DNA of 64,000 bases from Natronobacterium texcoconense (GCF_900104065.1 NZ_FNLC01000006.1:88896-152895); one strand, 5' to 3'. Counted from the stretch's first letter, positions 26,024 to 35,337 are shown. Numbers and translations are program-made. Notes: generated from the letters alone by a model not told the origin.

Positions 26024-27133
26024 TCAGTCGAGCGGGGCCGCCTCGAGTCGTCGATCCGGATCCGCCACGTCGAGTTCCCGCTGGAGCAGGCTGACGATGC
26101 GTCGGCTGGCCAGTCCGTCGCCGTAGGGTCGGGGATGGGAGTTGGGGTACCAGTCCGCCGCGAGCGCCGCGCGAATTCGGGCGGGATCCGAACCGACCAG
26201 CTGATTCCAGCCGGCGTCGACGGTCTCCTCCCACTCGGTTTCCTCCCGCAAGGTGACACATCGCGTCTCGAGGAAGAACGCTTCCTTCTGGACGCCACCC
26301 GAATCCGTCGCGACGCGTTCGGCCGCGTCGAGCAGTCGAACGAAGTCGAGGTAGCCCTGGGGTTCGATCACCTCGAGTTCCTCGGTCGCTCGCTCCCAGA
26401 GTCCGTACGCCTGAAGTCGGTCGACCGTCCGCGGGTGAGCCGGGAAGACGACCGGGAGCGGGGCGTCGACCAGCGCGTCGACGATCGACGCCAGGTTCGA
26501 CCTGACGTCGGTGTTTCGCTGGCGATGGACCGTCGCGAGGACGAACTCGCCCTCGCGGAGGCCGAGTTCCGAGAGGATCGACGACGCCTCGCTCGAGCGG
26601 TCGCGGGCCTCGAGTAAGGCGTCGTACATCACGTCGCCGGTCCAGAAGACGCCCTCGGAGATGCCCTCCGCGGCGAGGTTGCCGACGGCGGCCTCGCTCG
26701 GCGCGAAACAGAGTTCGGAGGCGTGGTCCGTCAAGATACGATTGATCTCCTCGGGCATCTCGCGATTCCCACTGCGGAGGCCGGCCTCGACGTGGGCGAC
26801 CGTGGCGTCGCGTTTCGAACCGACGATAGCGCCCGCAAGCGTCGAGTTGGTGTCGCCGTACAGCAAGATTGCGTCGGGCTGGACCGACTCGAGTACCGGC
26901 TCGAGTCGCGTTATCATCGCCGCCGTCTGGCGACCGTGGGTGTCGGAAGCGACCCCAAGGTTGTACTCGGGTTCGGGGATGTCCAGTTCCTCGAAGAAGA
27001 CGTCCGACATCTCCTCGTCGTAGTGTTGGCCTGTGTGGACGAGGGTCTCCTCGCCGACGTCACGGATCTTTCTCGAGACGACCGCGGCCTTGACGAACTG
27101 CGGTCGCGCACCGACGATCGAGCAGACCCGCAT
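26024..27133 (-). CDS. wecB: WecB-type UDP-N-acetylglucosamine 2-epimerase
   Basis: 369 aa from the ATG at 27133 (MRVCSIVGARPQFVKAA). It interconverts UDP-GlcNAc and UDP-ManNAc for surface glycans. Key motifs: HTGQHYDEEM, GDTNST, HVEAGLRS, PEEINR, HRQRNTD and SGGVQKEAF. A strong GGAGGTGA ribosome-binding site sits four bases before the ATG, unusual among the mostly leaderless genes here. The open frame continues far upstream, but only the SD-preceded start matches the family. No other glycan gene is adjacent. Confidence 0.93.
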   Translation of the reverse strand: MRVCSIVGARPQFVKAAVVSRKIRDVGEETLVHTGQHYDEEMSDVFFEELDIPEPEYNLGVASDTHGRQTAAMITRLEPVLESVQPDAILLYGDTNSTLAGAIVGSKRDATVAHVEAGLRSGNREMPEEINRILTDHASELCFAPSEAAVGNLAAEGISEGVFWTGDVMYDALLEARDRSSEASSILSELGLREGEFVLATVHRQRNTDVRSNLASIVDALVDAPLPVVFPAHPRTVDRLQAYGLWERATEELEVIEPQGYLDFVRLLDAAERVATDSGGVQKEAFFLETRCVTLREETEWEETVDAGWNQLVGSDPARIRAALAADWYPNSHPRPYGDGLASRRIVSLLQRELDVADPDRRLEAAPLD

Positions 27134-27522
27134 CAGTTCACCTCCCCGGATCCGTGGAACCGAACGTCCTGGCTGGCCGATCCGACGCACGAACCGCAGC
27201 GAGCGCGGGTGCCCGTCGGACTGCTGTGGAGGGACGATTTGAGTCGAAAGACGTTCACCTCGGATATCATGTAGCGACCCTTCCAGAATGTGGTATATCG
27301 TTATCAGCGCACTAATCGTCGGAAGTGAAACGATGACGCCGATCCGACGGCACAGGCCGGGATCGAGTCGGCCGAACCCGTTCCGACGGTCGCGGTGACA
27401 CAACTGAAGCAACACGTTTCGGCGCGACATCCGCTCCGTACGGGTTCGTCCGCCCGCTCGTCTTCAAAGACGGAGTAATTAACCTCAACGCAAATTCCCG
27501 ACTACTTCCAAGACCGGCCATC
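27134..27522. other. Intergenic region
   Basis: 390 bases between two divergent genes. It contains the wecB ribosome-binding site (27138-27145), an AT-rich GTATATC (27292-27298) that may be the wecB TATA box, and TAATTAA (27476-27482) upstream of the next gene. No gene or RNA recognised. Confidence 0.5.
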
Positions 27523-27834
27523 GTGACCGAACGGCCACCCTCCCCACCGACGGCCGGCACCGGACCCGCTCTCTCCGGCACGGGCGGCGGTTCCGAGGAC
27601 CGCGTCGTCGTGACGACCGCACAGCTAGCCACACAACTCGAGGAGTGGACCGACTACCGCCCGGACGAGCAACTCCTCGAGAACGTTCTGCTCGAACTGG
27701 ATCGTCGTGACTACCTCGAGTGGGAGACGATCACGCGCAACGGCGACTACTGCTGGGACCTCACCGATACCCCCGAGCGACTCGGGAAAGCGATCGCCGC
27801 AGTCGTTACCGCCCTCCTCCAGGCGGATCCGTGA
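27523..27834 (+). CDS. Small winged-helix-like hypothetical protein
   Basis: 103 aa from a GTG. A Gly/Pro/Ser-rich N-terminus (residues 1-28) is followed by a compact domain: TTAQLATQLEEWTDYRPDEQ, then LLELDRRDYLEWETI and GDYCWDLTD, resembling a winged helix. Function unknown; a TATA-like TAATTAA lies about 43 bases upstream. Confidence 0.6.
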   Translation: MTERPPSPPTAGTGPALSGTGGGSEDRVVVTTAQLATQLEEWTDYRPDEQLLENVLLELDRRDYLEWETITRNGDYCWDLTDTPERLGKAIAAVVTALLQADP

Positions 27835-28046
27835 CGGTTCGGGGATGAATACCGCGAGAAAGGACGTATTGAGTCGAGATACTGTCGGCATACACGGACG
27901 GACAGGTGACAGAGACTGTTCTGCGTTGCCGTCTGTTCAGTAGTTCGGCTCGAGACCGTCAGCCGCGACGGATTGGAACCGCCGTTCTCGAGCGGACGTG
28001 ATAGTCGAGTGATTTAATTGACGGATACGAGTATCGAGGAGTGAGA

Positions 28047-28559
28047 ATGCCGGACAAACGCGATCGGTTGATCCTGAGCAAAGCGACGACGTTCGCGAGT
28101 CAGGACTCGTACGCCGTTCGAGAGACCGACATGGAGTACCTCGAGTCGCTCCGGACGGACCTGGAGCTACACAAGTCCGAGGTCGACGACCTGCTGGACG
28201 AACCGACCAACTGGTACACGAACCACCAGCGGTCGGGTGGCACACACGAGTTCACGCGACTGGACTTCTTCCGAATCAAGGACATGCTCGAGGTCGAGTA
28301 CCTCCGCGAACTCGCCGACATCGACGAGAACGAGGTCTCCCGCGCGCTCAACAACTCCCGGGGCTGGTACGAGGAGCAACTCGAGGACGGGTTCAAGATC
28401 GACGACTTCAACGAGGTCGTCGTGTTCCTCGTGACGGTTGCAATCTTACAATACGAGGCCGACGCCCTGAACGGGGACCTCGAGGACCTCCATCGAGTCG
28501 ACATCGTCGAGGCGGAGTTCGTCGAGGACGTTCAGGAGTCGGTTTCCCTCGAGTTCTAA
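28047..28559 (+). CDS. Conserved-looking cytosolic protein, unknown
   Basis: 170 aa, acidic and largely helical (DLELHKSEVDDLLDE, FFRIKDMLEVEYLRELADID, FNEVVVFLVTVAILQYEADA). No known motif. A TATA-like ATTTAATT at 28012-28019 puts transcription start near 28042, so either the GTG at 28041 or the ATG at 28047 could be used. Confidence 0.68.
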   Translation: MPDKRDRLILSKATTFASQDSYAVRETDMEYLESLRTDLELHKSEVDDLLDEPTNWYTNHQRSGGTHEFTRLDFFRIKDMLEVEYLRELADIDENEVSRALNNSRGWYEEQLEDGFKIDDFNEVVVFLVTVAILQYEADALNGDLEDLHRVDIVEAEFVEDVQESVSLEF

Positions 28560-28621
28560 TAGCAGTCGGTTTCTTCTGGCGGAGAGAAAGTTATTTCGTC
28601 GCTGACTCGTCACCGAACAAT

Positions 28622-29953
28622 ATGGTTCCCGACCCGTCGTCGATCAGCCGACGACAGCTTCTCGGTGGGCTCGCCGGCGGTGCGACGCTCGGAAGCGGTG
28701 CCCTCGTCGCCACCGGCGTGACCCGACCGACAGCCCTCCCGAACGTACTGACCGACTGGGCGACCAACTACTATCCGACGCCGCCCGCGCCGAGTTCGCT
28801 CTGGCAGCCGACGGTAACCGAAGCCCACGCTCGCGAGGCCGTCGAACTGCTCGCCGAAACCGAAGACGAGGCCCTCGAACGCTGGGACGACATAGAGGAC
28901 GACGACGGTCGGTTCGTCACCGGCTCCGGCGGCTGGCTCTCGAGCGCCGAGGAATCGCTCGAGGACGGCGAGTACGAGGACGCCCTCTCCCGGGCCAGAT
29001 ACGGGATGCGATTCGCCGGCGAAGACCTGGGACGAGTGCGCGCGGAACACGGTGAGGAAGACCTCGAGGCGCTCGCAGGTCGCGCCGACGCCCTGCTCGA
29101 GCGGGTCGACACAGTGGTCGACGACATAGAGGGTCGGCCAGTGGCCGATCCGGAACGCGACCTGGCGTGGTACGTCCACGTCGAGTCGGAACTGCAGCGC
29201 GGACGCCACCTCGCGCAGTTCCGCGGACTCGAGGAGATCCACGACGACGACTCCGACCCACCGAACTACGACTCACGAAATATCGGTGAGATCACGTCGG
29301 AACTCCTGCGGGCGGAGATAGCAGTCGAGACCGGCGAACAGTACCGAGATCGACTGTGGGAACTGTTCGACAGCACGGAAGCACCCTACGACGACCACCT
29401 TCGGGGCCTCCTCGAGGAGTTCGGCACCGAACTCGAGCCGATGCCGACTCGAGACGAGGTCGAAGACGAGTACATCGGCGACCCCGAGGAGTACGGCCCC
29501 TACGAGTTCGCTCACTCTCGGCTCGCACAGTGGTGTTTCCCGACGTCGTTCTCCCCGCCCTGGCGACGGGACATCGACGAGGAGTTTCTCGTCCTCGAGG
29601 TGCTCGCGCTAGCGCGTGGACTCGTCGACTGGCGGGCCCACGAGTACGCGGTGGCGCAACTCGAGGTCGAACCAGACGACGAGGCGTTCGATCCCGGCCA
29701 CATTCTCGCGGAAAAGCGCCGCGGGAAGTCGACCTACGACGACGTGATCGGCTCGGATCCTGCCCCGTTCATGGTCGTCCTCTCGGAGGAAGGGATCGGA
29801 AACCTTCGAATCGCGGACGTCCGTCGGGATTCGTGGGACGACAGGTGGCGGCCTTGGAACGAGCGCATCCAGGCCTACCTCAACGCGTTGCTCGGCCGGG
29901 CGAGGTTACAGGAGTATCCGGCGCCATACAAAGCTATTACCAATAAAAGATGA
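28622..29953 (+). CDS. Tat-exported helical protein, possibly 3'-truncated
   Basis: 443 aa. Tat signal SRRQLLGGLAGGATLGSG with a hydrophobic stretch; no lipobox is seen. The rest is acidic and helix-rich (EAVELLAETEDEALERWDDI and similar), with no catalytic motif. The last ten codons become AT-rich and run into the accessory island (PYKAITNKR then stop), so the original C-terminus may have been lost when the island inserted. Confidence 0.65.
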   Translation: MVPDPSSISRRQLLGGLAGGATLGSGALVATGVTRPTALPNVLTDWATNYYPTPPAPSSLWQPTVTEAHAREAVELLAETEDEALERWDDIEDDDGRFVTGSGGWLSSAEESLEDGEYEDALSRARYGMRFAGEDLGRVRAEHGEEDLEALAGRADALLERVDTVVDDIEGRPVADPERDLAWYVHVESELQRGRHLAQFRGLEEIHDDDSDPPNYDSRNIGEITSELLRAEIAVETGEQYRDRLWELFDSTEAPYDDHLRGLLEEFGTELEPMPTRDEVEDEYIGDPEEYGPYEFAHSRLAQWCFPTSFSPPWRRDIDEEFLVLEVLALARGLVDWRAHEYAVAQLEVEPDDEAFDPGHILAEKRRGKSTYDDVIGSDPAPFMVVLSEEGIGNLRIADVRRDSWDDRWRPWNERIQAYLNALLGRARLQEYPAPYKAITNKR

Positions 29954-30064
29954 TTTTCATACCTTACTTAGCCTCAGTGCTATACAAGTGCTTTTAAAAT
30001 AAGCAAATAAACAAATTAATGGCAATGAAAAAGAATCAAATCCTTCGAGGGAAATGCTTAGGTA

Positions 30065-31078
30065 ATGAGCAATTGGTCTCCTCCAGAGGATACACAGGTG
30101 GGAGAAGGGAATATATCGGCTCTGGAGGCAAGTCTACCGTTTGACCCCCACGACCTGGAGATTCAGCGGACCGAGTACGTGCCCCAGACCTACCAGCGAC
30201 TATCCAAGAAGCAACGAAAACGCTTTGAAAAGTATTTGAACCGAAATAACGACTACGAGTTTGACCAAGTATATTCGTATCTTCTCAAGTGGAAAAACCC
30301 TGATAAGTACGATGATGGAATTGCACAGTCGTACGAGCGGTTAGCAAAAGAAGCACTTGGAATTCCGACGCAGATACGGAACGGAGGTGAAGAGGCGGTT
30401 TACCCCAACGATCAGCAGATCCAAACTTTCAAAGAACTCTACGTAGCAAGCCAGTGTTTTCTTGAAATCCATTTTGGAACCACTGACGAATCAGCAACTA
30501 AAACCGTGTATCGGGGAATCCGCGAAAATTCAATGGCCAAGATCGTGGCACAAGCAATTGATTTCCCTGATTCTGATCGGTATTATTTCAAAACGTCAAC
30601 AGTAGCTAACTTCACTGGAATTGAGGGTATTGGTCACTATCATTCGGATGGTATCTTAGTCAAATGGCGTGTCCCACGTGAAAAAATCATACTCGCGGCT
30701 GATCGGCTATTCAACACACCAGCCCACGAAGATGAACTTCAGATAGCCGGCGGTACTATTCTCGTGGAGGGCAACGGTGTTATTCACGAAGGAACTACAT
30801 CTGGAACAACACGTCGTCTACAAACGGTGATCCAAGGGATGGACTCGCCTGAATCACTGAACGACGTTGATCACAAAGATATTGCAGATTTAGTAGAACT
30901 GATGTATCATCATGATGAACCAGTGACGACAACAGAAGGAGCAGAACGGCTTGAAGAATGGTTCTATGAAGTGAACTCGAGGGAGCTATATTCTGCGATG
31001 AAGACAGAAGCACTAAACGCACAAGTGCAGTACCTCATGGAAGCAGGACAAGGAAATGAAAGAGATGTTTTAAGATAA
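30065..31078 (+). CDS. Putative ADP-ribosyltransferase-fold protein
   Basis: 337 aa, AT-rich gene. An N-terminal helical region (residues 40-130, SKKQRKRFEKYLN) is followed by a segment with the R-S-E layout of arginine-type ADP-ribosyltransferases. These are VYRGIREN (Arg150), FKTSTVANFTG (Ser178) and HEDELQIAGGTILVEG (Glu222/Glu224). No signal peptide. Such domains occur in toxins, phage proteins and anti-phage effectors. A 110-base gap separates it from the next gene. The assignment rests on motif spacing, not a database match. Confidence 0.5.
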   Translation: MSNWSPPEDTQVGEGNISALEASLPFDPHDLEIQRTEYVPQTYQRLSKKQRKRFEKYLNRNNDYEFDQVYSYLLKWKNPDKYDDGIAQSYERLAKEALGIPTQIRNGGEEAVYPNDQQIQTFKELYVASQCFLEIHFGTTDESATKTVYRGIRENSMAKIVAQAIDFPDSDRYYFKTSTVANFTGIEGIGHYHSDGILVKWRVPREKIILAADRLFNTPAHEDELQIAGGTILVEGNGVIHEGTTSGTTRRLQTVIQGMDSPESLNDVDHKDIADLVELMYHHDEPVTTTEGAERLEEWFYEVNSRELYSAMKTEALNAQVQYLMEAGQGNERDVLR

Positions 31079-31188
31079 CTCAGCACCCTATTCACGGGAA
31101 CGTGGCGTAACTTTTCTCCTATTTGGTCCTACCCACCTGAAATCAATGCCACAGTATTAAGTGCAGGGCTGTCTACTAATTCACAAGG

Positions 31189-31455
31189 ATGCCTATTCGG
31201 CGAGGAACGCTTCGGGACGACGATGGCGATTCAGCCGACGGGAGAGTATTCTATAACCAAATTAGTGATACCCCAGACGATGCTATTGTCGTAGATCTTC
31301 GAAAAGACGAAGAGAGCCTCAACTGGACGAAATATGGACCAGAAGATTCGAGGATTCGATTTAGTAATTGGTCGGATGAAATGGCACACGAACGGCTTGT
31401 TGATGCGCGAGAGCGCCTGAGGGAAATTCGGAGCCAAGACTCAGATTCTGCGTAG
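31189..31455 (+). CDS. Small acidic protein, unknown
   Basis: 88 aa with a polar N-terminus (GTLRDDDGDSADGRVFYNQI) and a helical C-terminus (ERLVDARERLREIRSQ). It could be a small partner or immunity protein for the preceding putative ADP-ribosyltransferase, but nothing in the sequence proves this. Confidence 0.5.
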   Translation: MPIRRGTLRDDDGDSADGRVFYNQISDTPDDAIVVDLRKDEESLNWTKYGPEDSRIRFSNWSDEMAHERLVDARERLREIRSQDSDSA

Positions 31456-31811
31456 AACGATATTATCTGTTCTTTTCGGCAGAAATATAATTTCCTTCAA
31501 ATATATTGTTCATATGGTGCTCTGTTGGATAGCAATGTTAGCCGGTGCAGTCAGAATTTGAGTTATCTTATTATTGACTGACGAAGATAATTTTAAGATC
31601 GGTACCACCCCATTTAACTCGAAAATCACTATTCAATCAGCAGAATTTGGAAAGCTTGCTACTCTCGATGTAGAGTAGAACAGGCTGAAATCGCAGGCCA
31701 AGTTAATGCCAGAGGTACCCCATAAGAAGTGGATCTATTTAATAACCGAAGTTCAAATTCAGGATAGATTTTTGAAGGATGAGTTACTTGATTCTTTTAG
31801 AATACTGTTAG
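31456..31811. other. AT-rich intergenic region inside the island
   Basis: 356 bases with frequent stops in all frames and no clear inverted repeat. The end holds a possible TATA-like CTTTTAGA (31793-31800) before the operon that starts at 31812. Confidence 0.5.
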
Positions 31812-32435
31812 ATGCCGTCATCAGATATTCCACAAGGTGTCCTACACAAGTTTTCAAGTAACCAGAGACTTGTTGTTGGCACTGCGATTACGTTCGTTCA
31901 TGCGTCTATAGTAGTCATTCTTTTTCTCGATAATGTACCAAAATGGCGGTTCTTAGTGTACACAGGGACTCCGAGTCTGATCATCGCTATCATACCGTTT
32001 TTGATCACACGCTCGGTGATCGAACGGATATATGAGGATGAAAGCCTGATCTCGTACTTGGAGACCTTATCCGACACCACAGGTGATTCGACTTCGGTCG
32101 CCGCTGAAATCGAATTAACGCCAGAGGTCCGTCAACAACTCCCTGAAGAGGTGGCTGATCCTGACTCGGTGAAAGTCATCGATGGAGAGTTGCTTGATCA
32201 CGTTGATGGTGAAGAATTTGACTCAGTAGATGCGGATACTCGAGGAGTCGTTGCGATTGCGTTTTCCAGCCTGCTAATTGTAGTCTCAGCTCCTATCGTA
32301 GGGGTGTTGATAGACGGAATGATTTCTACATTGATCGGATTTCTGTGTGGGATGGTAGCATTATGGATAGTTTTACAACAACACCGCGACATGATTGGCC
32401 TGATCGAATACACGCCCAAATCGATTAATCCATGA
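31812..32435 (+). CDS. Four-helix membrane protein of the SMC-like operon
   Basis: 207 aa. Two membrane helices near the N-terminus (about residues 20-42 and 46-66), an acidic soluble loop (70-145, with LTPEVRQQLPEEVADPDSVK), then two more helices (146-168 and 170-190). Both ends are therefore predicted on the same side. It overlaps the ATPase gene by ATGA, so the proteins are probably made together. No homologous family recognised. Confidence 0.65.
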   Translation: MPSSDIPQGVLHKFSSNQRLVVGTAITFVHASIVVILFLDNVPKWRFLVYTGTPSLIIAIIPFLITRSVIERIYEDESLISYLETLSDTTGDSTSVAAEIELTPEVRQQLPEEVADPDSVKVIDGELLDHVDGEEFDSVDADTRGVVAIAFSSLLIVVSAPIVGVLIDGMISTLIGFLCGMVALWIVLQQHRDMIGLIEYTPKSINP

Positions 32436-34147
32436 AAGTACAAGAATTCCAGATCGATAAATTCGCCCGCCCTGAACTGACATCAGGTGGCTCGATCAAG
32501 TTAGACGGCGTCTCAGGTACCGACATTCTTATTCAAGGTGAAAATCAAAGTGGTAAAACACATACCTTCAACGCATTACTATATGCCCTTCTCGGAGAAA
32601 CGATCGCATTGCAGAGGGGCCATGGAAACGCTGTTGAACTACAGTTGAGCAATGACCTGGAGATATTCCGCGGTGAGCCTGGGAAGACAGTTCGAACTGA
32701 CGAGCAGGAATTCGGTCCTGACGAAGCTGAAGAAATCGTCCGTCGTCAAGTAGGTTCACGAGATTTAGTTCATGCACATTTTCTTCATTCACGATTAAGC
32801 GAACTGCCGCTTGAGAGTCTACCTCAACCGAAACGAGTCACTCGAGTGCTCGATGCTACGAATGACGATTTGAGTGAACGGATTGCGAATCTCCAAGACC
32901 AAGTAGAAGAACTTGAAGCCGAGGCTGAACGAAAGATAGCAGAACGGAATTCCAAAGAACGAGATCAAAGTCGACGTCAGCGACAACTTTCCGATATCCG
33001 TTCACAAGTGAAAAAATGGTCTACTGTAGAGGAGTTGGCTGAAAGCGGACGCTTAGAGGAAATCAGTAACGCCCTCCAACGTGATCCTGAACTTGAAAAC
33101 CAAATTGACAATCTCACCTCAGAGAAGCGTTCACTCATAACCGATATTCGAGAGAAACAGAACGAACGAACTCGGGCTAAGGAATTAGAGGAAGAAACCC
33201 GGGAAATCATTATCAAAGCTCTTGAGGAATTTATCTGTCCGGTTTGCGACGAACGCGTCAACAGAAGTGAGGCAACTACCCGACTCGATAACAAGCAGTG
33301 CCCCTTCTGTAATCAATCAACTGATATCAGAGATACGTTCAGCCATTTGGAGACGGAGAAACAGCAATCGGAGGGGAAATTAGATGAAATCGACCACGAG
33401 CTCGAGGAGCTAAGAGAGCGAAAAAACGAAGTCGAGTCTGAAATACAGTCGCTCAAAGAAGAGAGGCCGGAGATAGCGGATCTCAATAGCTATGCGGTCG
33501 ACCAGCTCAAGGAATTTGACCACGACATTCAGAGTATCCACGCCAAAGCGAAGGAAAAGAGAGTAGAGGCCGAAGAAGCCCTCGAAAAATACGATGTGAA
33601 ACTGAAGAACATAGAAGACAAGGTCACAGAACTGGACGAAGATATCTCTGATCTGGAAGAGGAACAGGAAGCCAAAAAGGAAGTCATTGCAAAGCTGGAG
33701 GACGAGGATGTTTCGACCAAATTATCAAACTTTGAGGAGCGGTGGAACCACCACTACCAACAAATCGCCCCCCAGATAGCAGAAAACATTCATCTACAGC
33801 GTAACGGTGAAATCGTCCTTGTCAACGAGGACGGTCGAAGACGCGAATATGATCGCCGAGGTGATTTGGCTGATGCAGAGGTCGTTCTCCTCAACATCTC
33901 ATTTGTCATTGCCCTCAATCAAATCGCATTGGACCGGGGTAGTATTGACTGGGAGACCATAGTATTAGACGAACCCTTTGCACACCTTGATCGAGGCATC
34001 AAAGAAGACGCCATTGCGTACATGAGGAATTTGGATATTCAATTTATATTAACCTCATCGGACGAGTACATCTGGCAAGAGTTCAACCACGCAACGACCC
34101 TAAGCCTTGAGAGACAATACAAACTGACGGACTTCACAAATGAGTAA
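32432..34147 (+). CDS. Rad50/SMC-like coiled-coil ATPase
   Basis: 571 aa. Walker A GENQSGKT at residues 36-43; long heptad-rich coiled coils (about 145-265 and 300-440) flank a central zinc element with C269PVC272 and C290PFC293. Walker B with D-loop is VLDEPFAHLD (Asp513, Glu514). The usual LSGG signature is replaced by DLADAEVVLL, and the H-loop position has Ser (FILTSSDE). The size is below typical Rad50 (about 880 aa). Together with its membrane and winged-helix neighbours, a role in sensing or processing foreign DNA is inferred. Confidence 0.75.
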   Translation: MKVQEFQIDKFARPELTSGGSIKLDGVSGTDILIQGENQSGKTHTFNALLYALLGETIALQRGHGNAVELQLSNDLEIFRGEPGKTVRTDEQEFGPDEAEEIVRRQVGSRDLVHAHFLHSRLSELPLESLPQPKRVTRVLDATNDDLSERIANLQDQVEELEAEAERKIAERNSKERDQSRRQRQLSDIRSQVKKWSTVEELAESGRLEEISNALQRDPELENQIDNLTSEKRSLITDIREKQNERTRAKELEEETREIIIKALEEFICPVCDERVNRSEATTRLDNKQCPFCNQSTDIRDTFSHLETEKQQSEGKLDEIDHELEELRERKNEVESEIQSLKEERPEIADLNSYAVDQLKEFDHDIQSIHAKAKEKRVEAEEALEKYDVKLKNIEDKVTELDEDISDLEEEQEAKKEVIAKLEDEDVSTKLSNFEERWNHHYQQIAPQIAENIHLQRNGEIVLVNEDGRRREYDRRGDLADAEVVLLNISFVIALNQIALDRGSIDWETIVLDEPFAHLDRGIKEDAIAYMRNLDIQFILTSSDEYIWQEFNHATTLSLERQYKLTDFTNE

Positions 34148-34616
34148 CGACGAACCTGACCCTCTTGACCCGGAAGAAGGCCGATACCACCCCCGATTAT
34201 TGTTACTTGATGAATTCGATGGTGAAATCCAAGGCCGAAAGAAGTTTTTTAAATCCTTATTTCATCTCCGGGAAGAGATCGACGGAGTGGGGAAAGACGA
34301 GTGGACTTTTGAACATGACAGCTTCGGTCCCACCGATCAGGGGCTTTCCAATCTCTTTAGAGCGTACGATAAACTTGGTCTTGTGGTCGTCGAGAAGGAT
34401 GGGAAGCTGTGGCTCTATAAACAGACGAATAAAGGTTCGAAGTTTGCTAAGGGGATTCGACGCGGTCTCAGGATACTTCGAAAAAAAGACACTGAAGAAC
34501 GAGAAAGGTCCCTGGAACTGGTCGCTGTGGTCAATAAAGATCGATCAGGAAGCGAGATTGAAGAAGACTGGGAGATCGCAAAGCGGAAGGCAGAGATATT
34601 CGGAATTGACCAATAA
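34140..34616 (+). CDS. Small winged-helix-like protein of the SMC-like operon
   Basis: 158 aa, overlapping the ATPase gene by eight bases. Residues 30-105 follow the pattern of YwgA/Panacea-type winged-helix domains: GRKKFFKSLFHL, then FEHDSFGPTDQGLSNL and LGLVVVEKDGKLWLYKQTNK. The C-terminal half is charged and helical. Such domains often act as regulators or antitoxin-like partners. Family membership is a low-confidence reading by eye. Confidence 0.55.
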   Translation: MSNDEPDPLDPEEGRYHPRLLLLDEFDGEIQGRKKFFKSLFHLREEIDGVGKDEWTFEHDSFGPTDQGLSNLFRAYDKLGLVVVEKDGKLWLYKQTNKGSKFAKGIRRGLRILRKKDTEERERSLELVAVVNKDRSGSEIEEDWEIAKRKAEIFGIDQ

Positions 34617-34752
34617 ACCGCCTGGCTCTCTTCGCTCTAACACTAATGAAATACAACTTATTAATACTAATTAACCTTCCTATACCATTTTGAGTTCCGT
34701 TGACTGAAGATGTCACTACCGTCGTGAACAAATATAGAACGCTTCTATACGC

Positions 34753-35337
34753 TCAGTCGCTGATGAACTTGTTGTCCCGCCAGTTGACGCCCGACTCGCC
34801 GGAGCCGTGGTCTCGAGGTCCTTCCACGACCTCGACGTCGGCCGGCCGCGGTTCGCCGTCGACGATCCGGGTGGCATCGAGTTCGCCGTCGTGCTCGGAG
34901 ATTGCGGTCAGCGTGCCTTTCTCGGCGGCTTCGGCGATGCCACAGAGGACGAGGAACATCTCGTACTGCAGCAGCGAGTTCTGGAGGACCGTCTCTCGGT
35001 CGCCCTTGAACGCGGCGAACTCGACGAGTTCGGATTCGATCTCCTCTTCTTCCTCCTCGTCCCAGCTAAAGGACTGCTGGCGGCGCTCTTCGGGGTCTTC
35101 CTCGTACACCCGGTTTTCGGTGACGCTGGCCTTGAGCTGGGCGGTCGGCGTGTACTTGCTGACCGACTGATCCTTGGCGACTGCCTTGAGGATGAGCGTG
35201 TTGTTCCGTCGTGTGATCTCTACGTCGTCTACCCCGTCGGGGAACGTCGCTTCGTCGATGTGATCGTGAAGATCTTCGAGGGGGAGTTCGAGCGTCGAAT
35301 GCAACCGATAAACGTGTCTGGATTCCTCTGATGACAT
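34753..35337 (-). CDS. Conserved-looking haloarchaeal protein, unknown
   Basis: 194 aa, very acidic. N-terminal beta-rich part (LHSTLELPLEDLHDHIDEAT, VEITRRNNTLILKAV), then WDEEEEEEIESELVEFAAF and a helical region (YEMFLVLCGIAEAAEKGTL). No catalytic motif. A TATA-like CATATAAG at 35384-35391 lies about 50 bases upstream. First GC-rich gene after the island, apparently intact. Confidence 0.72.
   Translation of the reverse strand: MSSEESRHVYRLHSTLELPLEDLHDHIDEATFPDGVDDVEITRRNNTLILKAVAKDQSVSKYTPTAQLKASVTENRVYEEDPEERRQQSFSWDEEEEEEIESELVEFAAFKGDRETVLQNSLLQYEMFLVLCGIAEAAEKGTLTAISEHDGELDATRIVDGEPRPADVEVVEGPRDHGSGESGVNWRDNKFISD

Larger units (their letters stand above)
29950..34700. other. AT-rich accessory island
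   Basis: About 4.7 kb whose composition drops sharply from the GC-rich chromosome on both sides and whose codon use changes with it. It carries five genes, all on the plus strand: a putative ADP-ribosyltransferase, a small acidic protein and a three-gene overlapping operon. No integrase, tRNA or clear direct repeat was found at the borders. Confidence 0.75.

Noticed and set aside
29930..34760. Direct-repeat attachment sites for the island
   Set aside because: Only very short matches such as CTATAC were seen at both ends, not above chance.
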